This document shows, in pieces, positions 53,401 through 63,149 of a stretch of DNA of 64,000 bases. Location: contig CM076267.1 of assembly GCA_038380795.1 (NCBI GenBank), forward strand, positions 19,738,001 to 19,802,000. Direction: 5' to 3'. The translations under genes were made by a program, and so were the position numbers. The notes beneath the pieces are model-generated. The model made no database searches, was not told the origin of the DNA, and was given only the letters and a program-made list of their open reading frames with translations. The stretch comes from Pyrocephalus nanus (Eukaryota; Chordata; Aves; Passeriformes; Tyrannidae). Every line of letters begins with the position of its first letter. The first letter of the stretch is position 1.

Positions 53401-56400
53401 TAGGAATGAATTGAAGAGAGCATTGCTGATGTTTTATTTCACTGATAAACTGAGTTATAAAACTAATTTTACAAACATTACTTGAAACCTAAATTTCTGA
53501 AACATCCATGCATTTAAGTCTCAAAGCTAAAAGACAGTGATAGTTGTAGAATATAGAGAATATGATTGGCGTGAATCTGACATATTACAGCATTTCATTG
53601 CTTCAGGAGAAAAAAATCAGAGATCTTACAGTTTGTTCAGACAAACCTTTCAACTTCTTTCTTCTCCCCACCGAAAGCAGCCACTGTTCTGATGGATGAG
53701 AGCACTTCATCAGCCACAGCTCCAGCTTTTGCATAAGCCTTTAATTCTCGTCCTGTTAGTTTTGCCACAGCCTACAAAAGCATGAGAAGTGCCACAGACA
53801 AGGACAGTGATAAGCAATGCTGGCTGTCACACTGTGCTGTCTGCTCTGCACGAGGTCACCTCCTGCACTCCAAGCAGGCTTTTATTAGGCACACTGCACA
53901 CTGGAACACTCATGTCTTCTAGTACTAGGGCACACACCTCTGTAGCATATGTTTTGCAGCAGCTCTCTGCCCCATGTAGCTAGAAAAAGCAGCTGGCAAC
54001 ACCTGCTTTCCCTCCCTGCCTCTCTCTCTGCTGTTAACTGTGCTTAAGCAGACTGCAGACTGAGGGTTTGTGCATAGTGGGAGGAAGGGGGAGCTTAAGG
54101 GGCCCTTCAGCCACTGTGGCAGACCCCAGCTTCAGGAAGAAGAGGTGACTGTAGTGATGGGGGAGGATGGAAACAGATGTTGCCCACAACTCTTCTTTGT
54201 TTCTTGGGCTGACAGCGAGCAGGCTCCTGCACAGCAGCCCAGAGCACAATGGATGCCAAAAGCTTACTTAAACTCAAAAAATGCTCTAATTGATGGATGA
54301 AAATGCAGTCATGTACAATTCTACACAAAGATACCACATTGTCTTGAGAATGTGATATCATTAGAAAGTCTAAAGTGTCATTATTTACTTTCCCTCTTCC
54401 AATACCCCACCCCATGCATCTATTATCTACTTTTGGAGATAAAAAACTAGGCTAGATTGACCTTCGGTCTGTTTTCTTTATGTTAAAAAACAAAGACTTG
54501 GTCTGGAAAGGCTGGTAAGGAGGAAACACTCAACAGTAGGTCTGTGAAAGGAAAGAGATGGGTACAGAGGATTAAGAATGGAAAGGGGGGGAATTAGAGA
54601 TGTAAAGGGGAATGAGCTCAGAAAGGTATTCCAAATGAAAGAAAAGCATTTGGGGTTTCTTTTCATTCCCTGCCAGGATTCTGCTCTCCCACTTCACACT
54701 GTGTCATTATTCATGTCATCTACTGGCAGCCAGCACAAGGTGCTAAAGGACAGCTGGAAGACAAGAAATTAGTCAAGGTTATATTAGAGGTTTAATAGAA
54801 AAATGATAGCAAGCTCTTCCTGAAGTGAAAGAAATTAGATTGCCAGAGGGTTGAGTCCAACAAGAATGCAAAGGAAGAGCAGGAACTACTCTGCCCTTAT
54901 GAGTGTGGGAGAGGAGGTGAGAGGGCAGAGGATTCTGCAGTTTCCCTTTTCACTGTCCTTTGTCTGGACAGTAACAGGAAGTTTGTAGGAAGTGGATGGA
55001 GAGGCAGAACAGGAACAACAGGTTGAAGGTGCAGCAGCTTCCAGGAGCAAGGACAGCTTGAGGTAATTTTGAGCAGTTGTTTCCAACTATTTTACATTTC
55101 TAAAACTTGATCATTCTCAGAAGTTGCCAATTTACATAGAGAAATCAAGTCCCATGTCTGGTAACCCTCTAAAACAGGTGTGCAGTAATAGAGAGAAGGT
55201 AAAGGTTCTGATCTCAGCAATGATAAAATCTATCCACAGGACCCACAAGAAGGTGTGCTTATACTCCCATTTTAGAAGCCGGATATGTCATTCTGGGAAA
55301 GCAAAAGTGGGGGAGCAAAGCCCACCTTCCCTCCAGTGCTGCTGTGACCATAATCTGCCTCTCCTGTCTTTAAAGAGCTATAATAGACTTTACCAATCCT
55401 CACAGCTCCATGGCGTGATCTTCCCTGCCCATTGTTCCTCAATATGAACCTTTCACAATTCACTTACCAAGCCATAGACAGCTGCTCCAATCCCAAGCAA
55501 AGGGCTGACTGCAATGATAACCAAGGTCAACTTCCAGCCACTGACAAATCCCAGTAGGAATCCACACACAAAGGTGGTTATGCGCTGGATAAAGATTGCT
55601 ACTTGGTCAGCAATAGCCTCATTAATTTTGTTAACATCACTGGAAAAAATAAAACAACAACAAAAATCAGTAGACAACTGGTGAGCATGCCTTTTTTTGT
55701 TTGTTACAGGTCTTGGCCACATTTGGGTTAGTTGCTTTTCCCTGGAGAGGGCCCTTCCTCATCCCTATTCTTTCACCATCACCCCTTACAAAGACCCTGG
55801 GCTACAGTGAGAAAGCCTTTGCAATGGCAGAAGGCTTTTAAACATCTTTAGACTGCAGAGATGACAATGTCCTTTCCAAGGAAAAGTTGTCCTGACAGCT
55901 GAATCATTCACTAGCTGGTTCTTACTACTGTGCCCAAGCTGATTCAAAGGACAGGGCAGGGACATGCCAGCTGTATGCAGCTGAGATTGGAAAAGCAGCA
56001 TAGCTGATATAGCATTCCTCACATCATGGGGCACTGAGAATGTACCACATCACCTTGCCAAGGGGACAGGAAAAAGGAAGAGGGCTCTAACTCTTCTAGT
56101 TACACTTTCCACCATCTCCTGGTTCCTCCCTCCATTCCGTAAGGGGATGCTACAGAAAAATCTTCTGCAAACATGACTATTACGCAGGCACGACTGAGAA
56201 GAGCCATCTACAGTCAGCATGTCCACCCTGCAGCTGCCTGCAGCCTGTAAACAGGAACTACTAAGGAGCAAGCCTTAAACTCTGCTTTTTTCAGGGCTAA
56301 ATGTTTGCCCAGGATGAGACGGTTTCTCCAACTGCCTTCGGTCCCTGCCTAAAGGTAAGAGCTTGTATCTTCTTTAGCAGAAGATTAAGCAAGGCTCACT

Positions 56401-59400
56401 CTTTCTTTTTAAAATCCAACAAAAGCAAAGTCATGCCCCTAATGTAATTTTCCTTTCTGAGAAGTGAAAGAGGGTTCAGATCAGCATCTTCAGACTCAGG
56501 GAGCATGCACTGACAGCTTAATTATAGATCACTTTGAAAGGACTGGGCACAGAAGGAGAAAGGAGGAGAAGACAAACTGGAAAAAAAACCCTACTCCAAA
56601 GCCCATCAAAAAACCCCACCACATTTACTGACAGACAAGGCACAAAAGGGAAATAATTGTGGCTTAACAGTTATGGCATTCAGTTCAAAGATGGGGGAGA
56701 TAATCAGTCTGGTTGCTGCTCCCAGGAACATAGCTGTATTTGTATTGAAAGGCGTTTGTCAAATGCCTGATTATTGGCACTCTGCGGTATTTGGAAGGAA
56801 TTGCAAAATGTTTTCTCTAGCATATGTTTTTTCTAGATTACTTACTCAGAAATTCGGGTGTTCAGTTCTCCCACAGATGTACAGTCAAACCAGCCTATAT
56901 CCATTCGCATTATTTTCCTGAAATAAGCTTTCCTGATTTTCTGTATCTGACGAGCTGCAGACATAACCCAAAAGCAGATCTGGGAAAAGCATAAAGTGGC
57001 TGATAAATTGCAGTAAAAAGTCTTTCTACTCCCAACAAATGGGAAAATGCAATTTGGCTAAAATGGGACAGAGCAATTTGGCTATTGATAAAATTACTAT
57101 TCAGGTAAAAACCATTTTGGCTACATAGACATGCTAGCTGTTTTGATCTTTAAAGAGTCCAGCAATTTTATATAGCCTGTGGATCAAACATTTGTCACAG
57201 TTCTGATAGGATGAGAGGAGAGGCAAGTTGAATTAGTTATGCTGTTACGTGAATGTCATATGGACAAATTTTTTTCCATCTACAACTGTAAGTAACACAG
57301 GGATGGCACTCATCCTACCTCAGTAAAACTCTGGAATAGTTCCCAGGAAGGAAAATGACAATTGATTTTTGTTATTACAAAAAGCTTCCCAAGCAGTGGA
57401 CCCTATGCAGAAGTTGTTTGAGCTTGTGACTCACCTCAATCACAAGGACTGAACCATTACTACAGAATATATAGGGTGTGATTCTTCTCCAACACTAGTT
57501 TTACACAAGTATTGCTCTGTAATATCTCTATAATAAAAACACAGGGCTCAACACAGTTGAGATGCCTGCTGGGAATCTGCATGCCCTTCAGCTGCTATTG
57601 TAGGAGGGCATGTGGATTCCATAGCACCACACTTGAGTATTGCTTGTGGTGGGGGTAAAACTTCTTCTTTTGCAAAGGTATGCATGCACAAGTCCAAGGA
57701 GCTCTCATATTGACAGAGCTAACATATTTCTGATGATAGAATGAGAACTGAAAGTATCTGTTCCACTCAAATAGGTAGCTAGCAATTAAAAGGAATATAA
57801 TTAACATAAACATTATTTAGTGATTTAAACTTTGAAATCAAAATAGAAAAAAAAGTACTAACTTGGAGGTATCCTAACACAAGTATGGCACAACCAATTC
57901 CTGCATAGTATCCTGCAAACCTGGTCATTTCTTGTTCAATGTCCAGCAGCCTTTTAAAAACAAACAAACAAACAAACAAACAAACAAAAAAAGAGTTAGC
58001 AATACTGTTTTAAATTTGATTTCTAGCCTGGTGTGTCATCAAGTTAGTCAGGTCAGCTGGCAAATCAGCTTGTTTTGCTAACAGGGGCATTGTTTTCCAG
58101 TACTGAGGCTATCCCTAGCAGGGGCTGGATTCCTTGCTCTGCCTGTTGCACAGGGCCAGGGAGCTGCCAAGGACCAGAAAATGCTCTGCCATCATGGAGT
58201 CTCTGGGAAACCCCCCAGACTGCATGCTCCAAAAGAGAACAGGTGAGAAGGGGCTTCAGAGAAAAACTGCACAACAAGTTTTCATTGGATGTTGAATGTG
58301 CTTGCTTTGTGCCATTATACCACCTAATAACACTCAGATTCAAACAGTGTTTTATGGGGAGAAATGAGGGCTGCTAAAGTCAATTCAAATATAAATTTCT
58401 AATCTGAATTGATAATTTGTTTTGTTACTCAAGTAGGAGTGTTAAATTACTCGTAATATCAGTGAAGGGCATTGAATTGCTGCTTTTGCATTTAGGTTAC
58501 TTTGAAATAGGCATTTAGGTTGTTATATGTTATTATTTTAGACAACTTTTTTAAAACATCCTGCAGACAGCAAATTCTATTCCATTTACCCAAAGTTTTG
58601 CACACAGAACTTATAAGCCAAAAGGGAACACTGTGCACCTGACTTGATCTCTTGCAAAAAACAATCATGGAAGCAACTCACTGCCTGACACAGATATCCA
58701 GTACAATTTTTCATGTTTAATTAAGATCATGAAACAGATCCTCCTAGAAATTGTCCCAAGGAACATGATAAATAAGGAAGTGGCTGGTGACGGCCAACAT
58801 GTCTTCACTAAGGGCAACTCCTGCCTGACAAATTTGGTGGCCTTCTATGATAGGGTTACAGCTTTGGTGGCTGAGGGAAGAGAGACTGACATCATCTACC
58901 CAGACTTGTGCAAAGCATTTGACGCTATCCCACATGGCACCCTTGTCTCTAAACTGGAGAGAACGCAGATGGACCACTTGGTGGATGAGGAACTGGCTGG
59001 ATGGTCACACTCAAAGAGCTGCGATCAGCAGCTCAATGTCCAAGTGGAGACCTGTGATGAGTGGTGTTCCTTAGGGGTTGATACTGGGACCAGGGCTGTT
59101 TCAAGTCTTTGTCAGTGACATGGACAGTGGGACTGAGGGCACCTTCAGCAAGTTTCCTGGTGACATCAAGCTGTGGGGTTTGGCTGACACACAGGACGGA
59201 AGGGATGCCATCCAGATGGACCTTGACAGGCTTGAGAGGTAGGACCGTGTGAACCTCACGAAGTTCAACAAGTGCAAGATCCCACACCTGGGTCAGGGCC
59301 ATCTCAAGCACAAACACAGGCTGGGCTGGGGCTGGATTGAGAGCAGCTCTGTGGAGAAGGGCTTGGGGGTCTTGATGTGACTTAGCAGCATGCACTCTCT

Positions 59401-62400
59401 GCCCAGAGAGCCAACTGTGTCCTGGGCTGCATCAAAAGCAGTGTGGCCAGCAGGCTGAGGGAGGTGATTCTGCTCCTCTACTCTCATGAGACCCCACCGG
59501 GAATGCTGCGTCCAGCTCTGGAGGCCCCAAGATAAGAAGGACATGGACCTCCTGGAGTGAGACAGTGGAAGGCCACGAAGATGATGAGAGGGCTGAAGCA
59601 CCTCTCCTATGAAGACAGGCTGAGAGAGCTGGAGCTGTTCAGCCTGGAGAAGAGAAAGCTGTGCTAAAACCTTAGAGCACCTCCCAGTACCTGAAGGGAG
59701 CCTACAGGGAGGCTAAAGAGGGACTTTTTACAAGGGCATGGAGGGACAGGACAAGGGGCAATGGATTTAAACTGAAAAAGGACAGGTTTAGGTCAGATAT
59801 TAGAAAGAAATTCTTCACTGTGAGGGTAGTGAGGCACAAGAACAGGTTGCCTAGAGAAGGAGTTGATTCTTCATCCCTAGAAGTATTCAAGGCCAGTTTG
59901 GATGGGGCTTTGAGCAACCTGATCTAGTGGCAGGTGTCTCGTCTATGGCAAGAGGGTTGAAACTAGGTGATCCTAAGGCCCCTTCTACCCCAAACCATTC
60001 TATGGTTCTATGACTGTATCCTGCCTAGTGTGTAGTTGTTGCTTCAGAGGAACGGAGGTCTGTGGCAAATCCTGTGTTCTATCTGCCAACCCATTTCAGA
60101 AGGCTGGCCTGGACAAACTGGAGCAAATAATTTGGCCCCAGTCACTTATATCTAGGTATGTGAATCACTTCCATGTGCTGTGAATTTCAAAGACCTTTAG
60201 AAAGTAACTTTTAATTCTAATTAAATATCTAATTAAGTGTTACTCAGAGATTAGAACTCTTCTAATGATGCACTGAAAAATTATTTTTAGGAGAGGTTAC
60301 AGGTTCAAATTTGGCTTTGATAGATATGTATCTAAATAAATCATCTAGACTCCATTTATTATAGTTCATGGTAACAAACAGGCAGTCTAATAGGGCAGTT
60401 CATCTGATCTGCCTCAGACATCCACCATGAGCTAATGAATTGTATTCTAGAAATGCTCATTTCTCTCAATGACAAGAGTTAACTAACTTGCTCAGAAGTC
60501 TTCAGGTGCTATAGGTAACTAAGTCCTAACCAGAATGACCAGAAGTCATTATTACCTATAGTGTAAACCAGAGGAAATAGATTAATTAATTCAGATATAT
60601 AACATGTATATCTGTTATCAGAACAGCCATAATCAAAGAACATTCTTGCTGACATCTATAGATGAAAGACCAAGCTGACCTTCTGTCCCTCTAGGTAATA
60701 TCTCCAGCTCAGTAATAGGACTCTATTAAGAACCATGCCCCTCTTCTGTCTTATGAATAGAAAATGTAAGATTTAAAGGCTGAACAGGACCCTCAATAGC
60801 AATGACAAACTATAATAACAATGGAAAAGAAACAAAATACATTCATTACTTACCCACAACTTATTGTGACATTCCTTTCATTCTGATGAATAGTACCATT
60901 AATCCACACTATGGTGTTATTTACACATGTCTTGTTTGGGTCTTTAAGCTCTTGCATTTCAATTTCATATTCAATAAAGGTGTCTGCCATTGCACCAAAC
61001 ACAAGCAACACAGCTGGCTGGGCTACTCCATGAACAATAGCACAGAAACTACCAACAACCATCATTAAAATCTCCGTAGATGAAGCAAATCGAAACTAAA
61101 GAGAGAAGAAAAAATATGGTCTCTGCTGAGAGGCAGTCTTCATACTGCTTGTATGCTGATAAATCATTAATTAGGTGGATCAGATAAAAAAAATTCTCTT
61201 TAGATTTCAGAATTATCATCAATACACAAAGAAGACAAATCTCTCCAATCTAATCTAATTGCATCTGTGATTACAGCCTCATAAATGACCGATCTCCATT
61301 TAACATGTGAATGAATGTATGATCATATAACATTAATAGCTCAGTATCGTTCCATATTACCATCATTGCAGAAACAAGCCAAGAGATTAAGAATAGTAAT
61401 TATAATTCATAGAGGGAGAGGGAAGGGAAGAAGAAGCCTTAGGGCATTATGCAGAGCCTCTGAATAGAGTGAGTTTCTCAAAAGTCTGAAGTGCTGTGTT
61501 AGAGAAAGCCAACTGAATATCCCAGAGCAAGTTCTCATAGTTAATGTTCTAAAGCCTGTTGGCTGAGCCAGGCTGTTACACATTGGCTCTTAATCTGGGA
61601 GAAGTGTATAGAAATATGGCATAGTATGCAGTAAAGAAAAAAACTGAGCTAAGTCCTATTACCTTACATTTGCTCTGGGCTAAGAGCGTGCACACGTGTA
61701 GCTGGTCACTCGTCAAAGATACAGTGATTTAAGTTACCTTTCTCATGATTTTGTGAAGTCTGATTCTCTGGTTGAAGTCAGGTGCAAATATATATAGTTT
61801 AAACTGCCCATATAGAATATCAGTTTCAAATGCTATACATTTTGAAATAGAAGAGTAAAGAGAAATCATAGCCTGCTGAAGAACCTATCTGAGTTCTGCA
61901 GGTGCTACAATATGTCTAAGAGAAGGAAGGGTGGAAATTTGAAGCACATGTGGAAAAGAGACCTTATGGCAACAAGATACAGTGAAAAGCAGTTAACACA
62001 AAAGAGAAATAAATAAAAGGTCTTTCAAAAAAAAAAAAAAAGTCAGAAGAAAACTGTAACGCTACCACTGTTTTGCAAACCTTGCTCATAAGAAATCTAG
62101 GAATTTCCTTGTTTAAAAAAAACTCCACACAGAAAATGCACAGATATGTGATATCTGGTCTCTCAGCACACCTGAGGCAAACATACTGTGTTAACCCACC
62201 GCACTTTAAATATCTGTGCAAAACTGACTACAGAATTCAAACCTCTCTGCTTGAAAGAACAACCTTCTCTGTGGACAGACTGTTCTCTGAACCCCAAGGG
62301 GGAGCTGAGATAGCCAGGTACAGTACAATGAATGTAACTGCACTAGCCCAGTACTACAGTCAGGACCATATTAGTGTGGACACATTACAGGCTAATTACC

Positions 62401-63149
62401 CAGACTACGTCCAAATCAGAAGTAATTAGACCTCTTAGCTGCATGCTGCAGCTGCAGGGTTGGACATCTCTTTACTACATTAATTTTAAAATATATGTGC
62501 ACCCTATGGAATTACATCAAAGGCTAGACATACTATATGTTATTGTGCATCCACAAGTTTTTATAGCTACCAAATCTTCTAATACCCATGGAGCAATTAC
62601 AAGGGAGCTAAATTATCTGCCAAATATCACACAGCAAATTTTTGGCAGAATTAAGAATAAACCAAGGTCACCTAGATCCCTGTTTTGCATCTTACCTCAT
62701 TTCCACATATCTACCTGTAGGTTTAATATAATGTGTTTAATAGGCAATTTTGACATAAACATCGATTATTGATACCAAACTGACAAGATGACAAAGGGTT
62801 CTAATAAATCCCCATTGCATTTACTGGCAGGATTTCAGCCAAAATATTTAATCCCTAAAAGTTTGGCTTAGTCACAGCTATTCCCCAGAACAACTATATT
62901 GGTTTCTGTCACTTATTCTGCAGCACAATACATATCAAATATTTAAAGCCATTGCTTTCATTACCAGACGAAAGAAGCCAACACGAGCATCGTTTTCTTT
63001 CTTCTTTGATGACCTTTCAGAACAGAAAACATAAAATTATTAACTTATTTGAGAACATATTTTGTTCTATATGCAAATACAAAGAATTGAACTTCACTCA
63101 CTTTTCACTTTTCTTCTCTATAAAAGGTTCTTCATATGTGTAGAAATTC
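29204..63149 (-). CDS. ABCB11: ABCB11 (BSEP), bile salt export pump, 5' partial
   Basis: ATP-driven exporter of conjugated bile salts across the hepatocyte canalicular membrane; full-length ABC transporter (TMD1-NBD1-linker-TMD2-NBD2). I place 26 coding exons, listed separately, all GT-AG and phase-compatible, giving 1318 residues plus TGA in the window (human total 1321). They match human exons 3-28; the start-codon exon lies beyond 64000. Visible-residue landmarks: extracellular loop 1 with sequons at N86, N91, N98 and N107; NBD1 Walker A 438-446 (GASGAGKST), signature MSGGQ 542-546, Walker B LLLDM with Met567 where the catalytic Glu is expected, H-loop H598; NBD2 Walker A 1110-1118, signature LSRGQ 1216-1220, Walker B D1240-E1241, H-loop H1272. 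It ends TTGAPIS (human TTGSPIS). ABCB1 and ABCB4 fit less well: DMATSALD and the C-terminus are BSEP-like. No frame break seen. Confidence 0.97.
30094..30240 (-). CDS. ABCB11: ABCB11 exon 27 (residues 1204-1252)
   Basis: 147 nt, TTTCAG acceptor, GTAATG donor. Encodes the NBD2 signature ([16 protein letters not shown]) and Walker B with catalytic Glu ([11 protein letters not shown]). The signature ends in Gln where, as I recall, human has Glu. Confidence 0.97.
30965..31171 (-). CDS. ABCB11: ABCB11 exon 26 (residues 1135-1203)
   Basis: 207 nt, CATAG acceptor, GTAAGT donor. Encodes [20 protein letters not shown] and the NBD2 Q-loop [11 protein letters not shown], then the helical subdomain ending MSLPN. 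Confidence 0.96.
31963..32160 (-). CDS. ABCB11: ABCB11 exon 25 (residues 1069-1134)
   Basis: 198 nt, CACCAG acceptor after a poly(T) run, GTAAGC donor. Encodes the start of NBD2: A-loop region [12 protein letters not shown] and Walker [10 protein letters not shown], then [12 protein letters not shown]. Confidence 0.97.
32919..33075 (-). CDS. ABCB11: ABCB11 exon 24 (residues 1016-1068)
   Basis: 157 nt, CCACAG acceptor, GTAAGA donor. Encodes TM12 ([20 protein letters not shown]) and the link to NBD2 ([20 protein letters not shown]). Confidence 0.96.
33163..33404 (-). CDS. ABCB11: ABCB11 exon 23 (residues 936-1016)
   Basis: 242 nt, CTCCAG acceptor, GTGAGA donor. Encodes the fourth intracellular loop ([19 protein letters not shown]), the coupling-helix region and TM11 ([20 protein letters not shown]), ending HYSFVFR. 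Confidence 0.96.
35259..35462 (-). CDS. ABCB11: ABCB11 exon 22 (residues 868-935)
   Basis: 204 nt, TCAAAG acceptor, GTAATG donor. Encodes TM9 and TM10 ([39 protein letters not shown]) and [14 protein letters not shown]. Confidence 0.97.
36737..36898 (-). CDS. ABCB11: ABCB11 exon 21 (residues 814-867)
   Basis: 162 nt, CCCCAG acceptor, GTAAGA donor. Encodes the third intracellular loop: [29 protein letters not shown] and [18 protein letters not shown]. Confidence 0.97.
36996..37100 (-). CDS. ABCB11: ABCB11 exon 20 (residues 779-813)
   Basis: 105 nt, acceptor CCAAAG directly behind a 20-base poly(T) tract, GTAATA donor. Encodes [20 protein letters not shown] and TM8 ([15 protein letters not shown]). 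Confidence 0.95.
37108..37127 (+). repeat. A20 homopolymer
   Basis: Twenty A on plus, i.e. T20 on the coding strand, forming almost the whole pyrimidine tract of the ABCB11 exon 20 acceptor (exon begins at 37100). Length variation here would alter that tract. Confidence 0.9.
39393..39413 (+). repeat. C10-A11 double homopolymer
   Basis: Ten C followed by eleven A in an ABCB11 intron. Low complexity with no other function seen. Confidence 0.85.
40323..40481 (-). CDS. ABCB11: ABCB11 exon 19 (residues 726-778)
   Basis: 159 nt, TTTTAG acceptor, GTATGT donor. Encodes the linker end ([20 protein letters not shown]) and TM7 ([20 protein letters not shown]) to LLFSQILG. Confidence 0.96.
41992..42127 (-). 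CDS. ABCB11: ABCB11 exon 18 (residues 680-725), linker
   Basis: 136 nt, TTGCAG acceptor, GTCAGG donor. Encodes the basic, serine-rich linker between the halves ([20 protein letters not shown]; human [20 protein letters not shown]), then an acidic variable stretch. The RSRSQ and SFSRGSY motifs are the kind of sites that kinases modify in ABC linkers. Confidence 0.93.
43061..43139 (-). CDS. ABCB11: ABCB11 exon 17 (residues 654-680), linker
   Basis: 79 nt, TTGCAG acceptor, GTGAGT donor. Encodes [20 protein letters not shown] then SYRASLR (human [21 protein letters not shown]), with several extra residues before SFSRGSY relative to human. Confidence 0.92.
43867..44068 (-). CDS. ABCB11: ABCB11 exon 16 (residues 587-653)
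   Basis: 202 nt, CGCCAG acceptor, GTAAGC donor. Encodes [20 protein letters not shown] with the NBD1 H-loop His598, then [20 protein letters not shown] and the start of the linker, which is rich in Pro, Thr and Glu. The exon is noticeably GC-richer than its introns. Confidence 0.95.
44400..44570 (-). CDS. ABCB11: ABCB11 exon 15 (residues 530-586)
   Basis: 171 nt, CACACAG acceptor, GTTTGC donor (weak after position +2). Encodes the NBD1 signature ([16 protein letters not shown]) and Walker [15 protein letters not shown], with Met567 in place of the catalytic Glu, the BSEP hallmark. Confidence 0.96.
45810..46013 (-). CDS. ABCB11: ABCB11 exon 14 (residues 462-529)
   Basis: 204 nt, CTGTAG acceptor, GTATTC donor. 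Encodes [20 protein letters not shown] and the NBD1 Q-loop [19 protein letters not shown], then the helical subdomain to FIMDLPQ. Confidence 0.97.
46815..46940 (-). CDS. ABCB11: ABCB11 exon 13 (residues 420-461)
   Basis: 126 nt, CTCCAG acceptor, GTGAGT donor. Encodes [19 protein letters not shown] and the NBD1 Walker [10 protein letters not shown], then [13 protein letters not shown]. The second Walker A residue is Ala where human has Pro. Confidence 0.97.
47868..47978 (-). CDS. ABCB11: ABCB11 exon 12 (residues 383-419)
   Basis: 111 nt, TGCTAG acceptor, GTAATT donor. Encodes [20 protein letters not shown] and [17 protein letters not shown], including the NBD1 A-loop tyrosine. Confidence 0.97.
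49947..50060 (-). CDS. ABCB11: ABCB11 exon 11 (residues 345-382)
   Basis: 114 nt, CTTCAG acceptor, GTAAGT donor. Encodes TM6 ([17 protein letters not shown]) and [20 protein letters not shown], the hinge into NBD1. Confidence 0.96.
52732..52906 (-). CDS. ABCB11: ABCB11 exon 10 (residues 286-344)
   Basis: 175 nt, CTACAG acceptor, GTACCT donor. Encodes [20 protein letters not shown] and TM5 ([20 protein letters not shown]), then [12 protein letters not shown]. Confidence 0.96.
53647..53771 (-). CDS. ABCB11: ABCB11 exon 9 (residues 245-286)
   Basis: 125 nt, TTGTAG acceptor, GTTTGT donor. Encodes the second intracellular loop: [34 protein letters not shown]. Confidence 0.96.
55468..55639 (-). 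CDS. ABCB11: ABCB11 exon 8 (residues 187-244)
   Basis: 172 nt, TTCCAG acceptor, GTAAGT donor. Encodes [22 protein letters not shown]3 ([15 protein letters not shown]) and TM4 ([20 protein letters not shown]). Confidence 0.97.
56846..56979 (-). CDS. ABCB11: ABCB11 exon 7 (residues 143-187)
   Basis: 134 nt, TCCCAG acceptor, GTAAGT donor. Encodes [20 protein letters not shown] and the first intracellular loop [20 protein letters not shown]. Confidence 0.96.
57863..57950 (-). CDS. ABCB11: ABCB11 exon 6 (residues 113-142)
   Basis: 88 nt, acceptor AAAAG behind a (TTTG)n repeat, GTTAGT donor. Encodes [20 protein letters not shown] and the rest of TM2 (AILVLGYLQ). Confidence 0.94.
57957..57992 (+). 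repeat. (CAAA)7 microsatellite at an ABCB11 acceptor
   Basis: Seven perfect CAAA units (57961-57988) with flanking A runs. On the coding strand this is (TTTG)n and serves as the pyrimidine tract of the acceptor for the exon starting at 57950. Confidence 0.95.
58727..60016 (+). mobile_element. CR1 LINE, 5'-truncated, decayed
   Basis: Non-LTR retrotransposon fragment of about 1.3 kb in an ABCB11 intron, antisense to the gene. The translated start ([50 protein letters not shown]) matches the palm region of CR1 reverse transcriptase. The frame shifts near 58960 ([11 protein letters not shown] and [11 protein letters not shown] continue in another frame), and further shifts and stops follow, so it is dead. 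Nucleotides near 59560-59990 match the conserved CR1 3' end ([24 protein letters not shown] peptide, then the 3' UTR), which finishes with ATTCTATGGTTCTATGACTG, the usual 8-bp repeat tail. The N-terminal half of ORF2 and ORF1 are missing, as is typical. Exact 5' edge uncertain by a few bases. Confidence 0.93.
60854..61095 (-). CDS. ABCB11: ABCB11 exon 5 (residues 33-113)
   Basis: 242 nt, CTTTAG acceptor, GTAAGT donor. Encodes [22 protein letters not shown]1 ([20 protein letters not shown]) and extracellular loop 1 with four N-glycosylation sequons (NKT, NNT, NGT, NVT). The NNTIVW core is shared with human, while the flanking sequons have moved. Confidence 0.97.
62965..63013 (-). CDS. ABCB11: ABCB11 exon 4 (residues 16-32)
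   Basis: 49 nt, CTGAAAG acceptor, GTAATG donor. Encodes [16 protein letters not shown], matching human DEKKGDGVRVGFFQL just before TM1. Phase fits both neighbours. Confidence 0.9.
63102..63149 (-). CDS. ABCB11: ABCB11 exon 3 (residues 1-15 visible)
   Basis: 48 nt, TTGCCAG acceptor, GTGAGT donor. Encodes [15 protein letters not shown] in the variable cytosolic N-terminus, so support rests on splice sites and phase rather than strong similarity. First base completes a codon from the missing upstream exon. Confidence 0.75.

Noticed and set aside
58729..59118. 129-codon frame as a host gene
   Set aside because: It is the reverse-transcriptase remnant of the CR1 element, with a frameshift partway.
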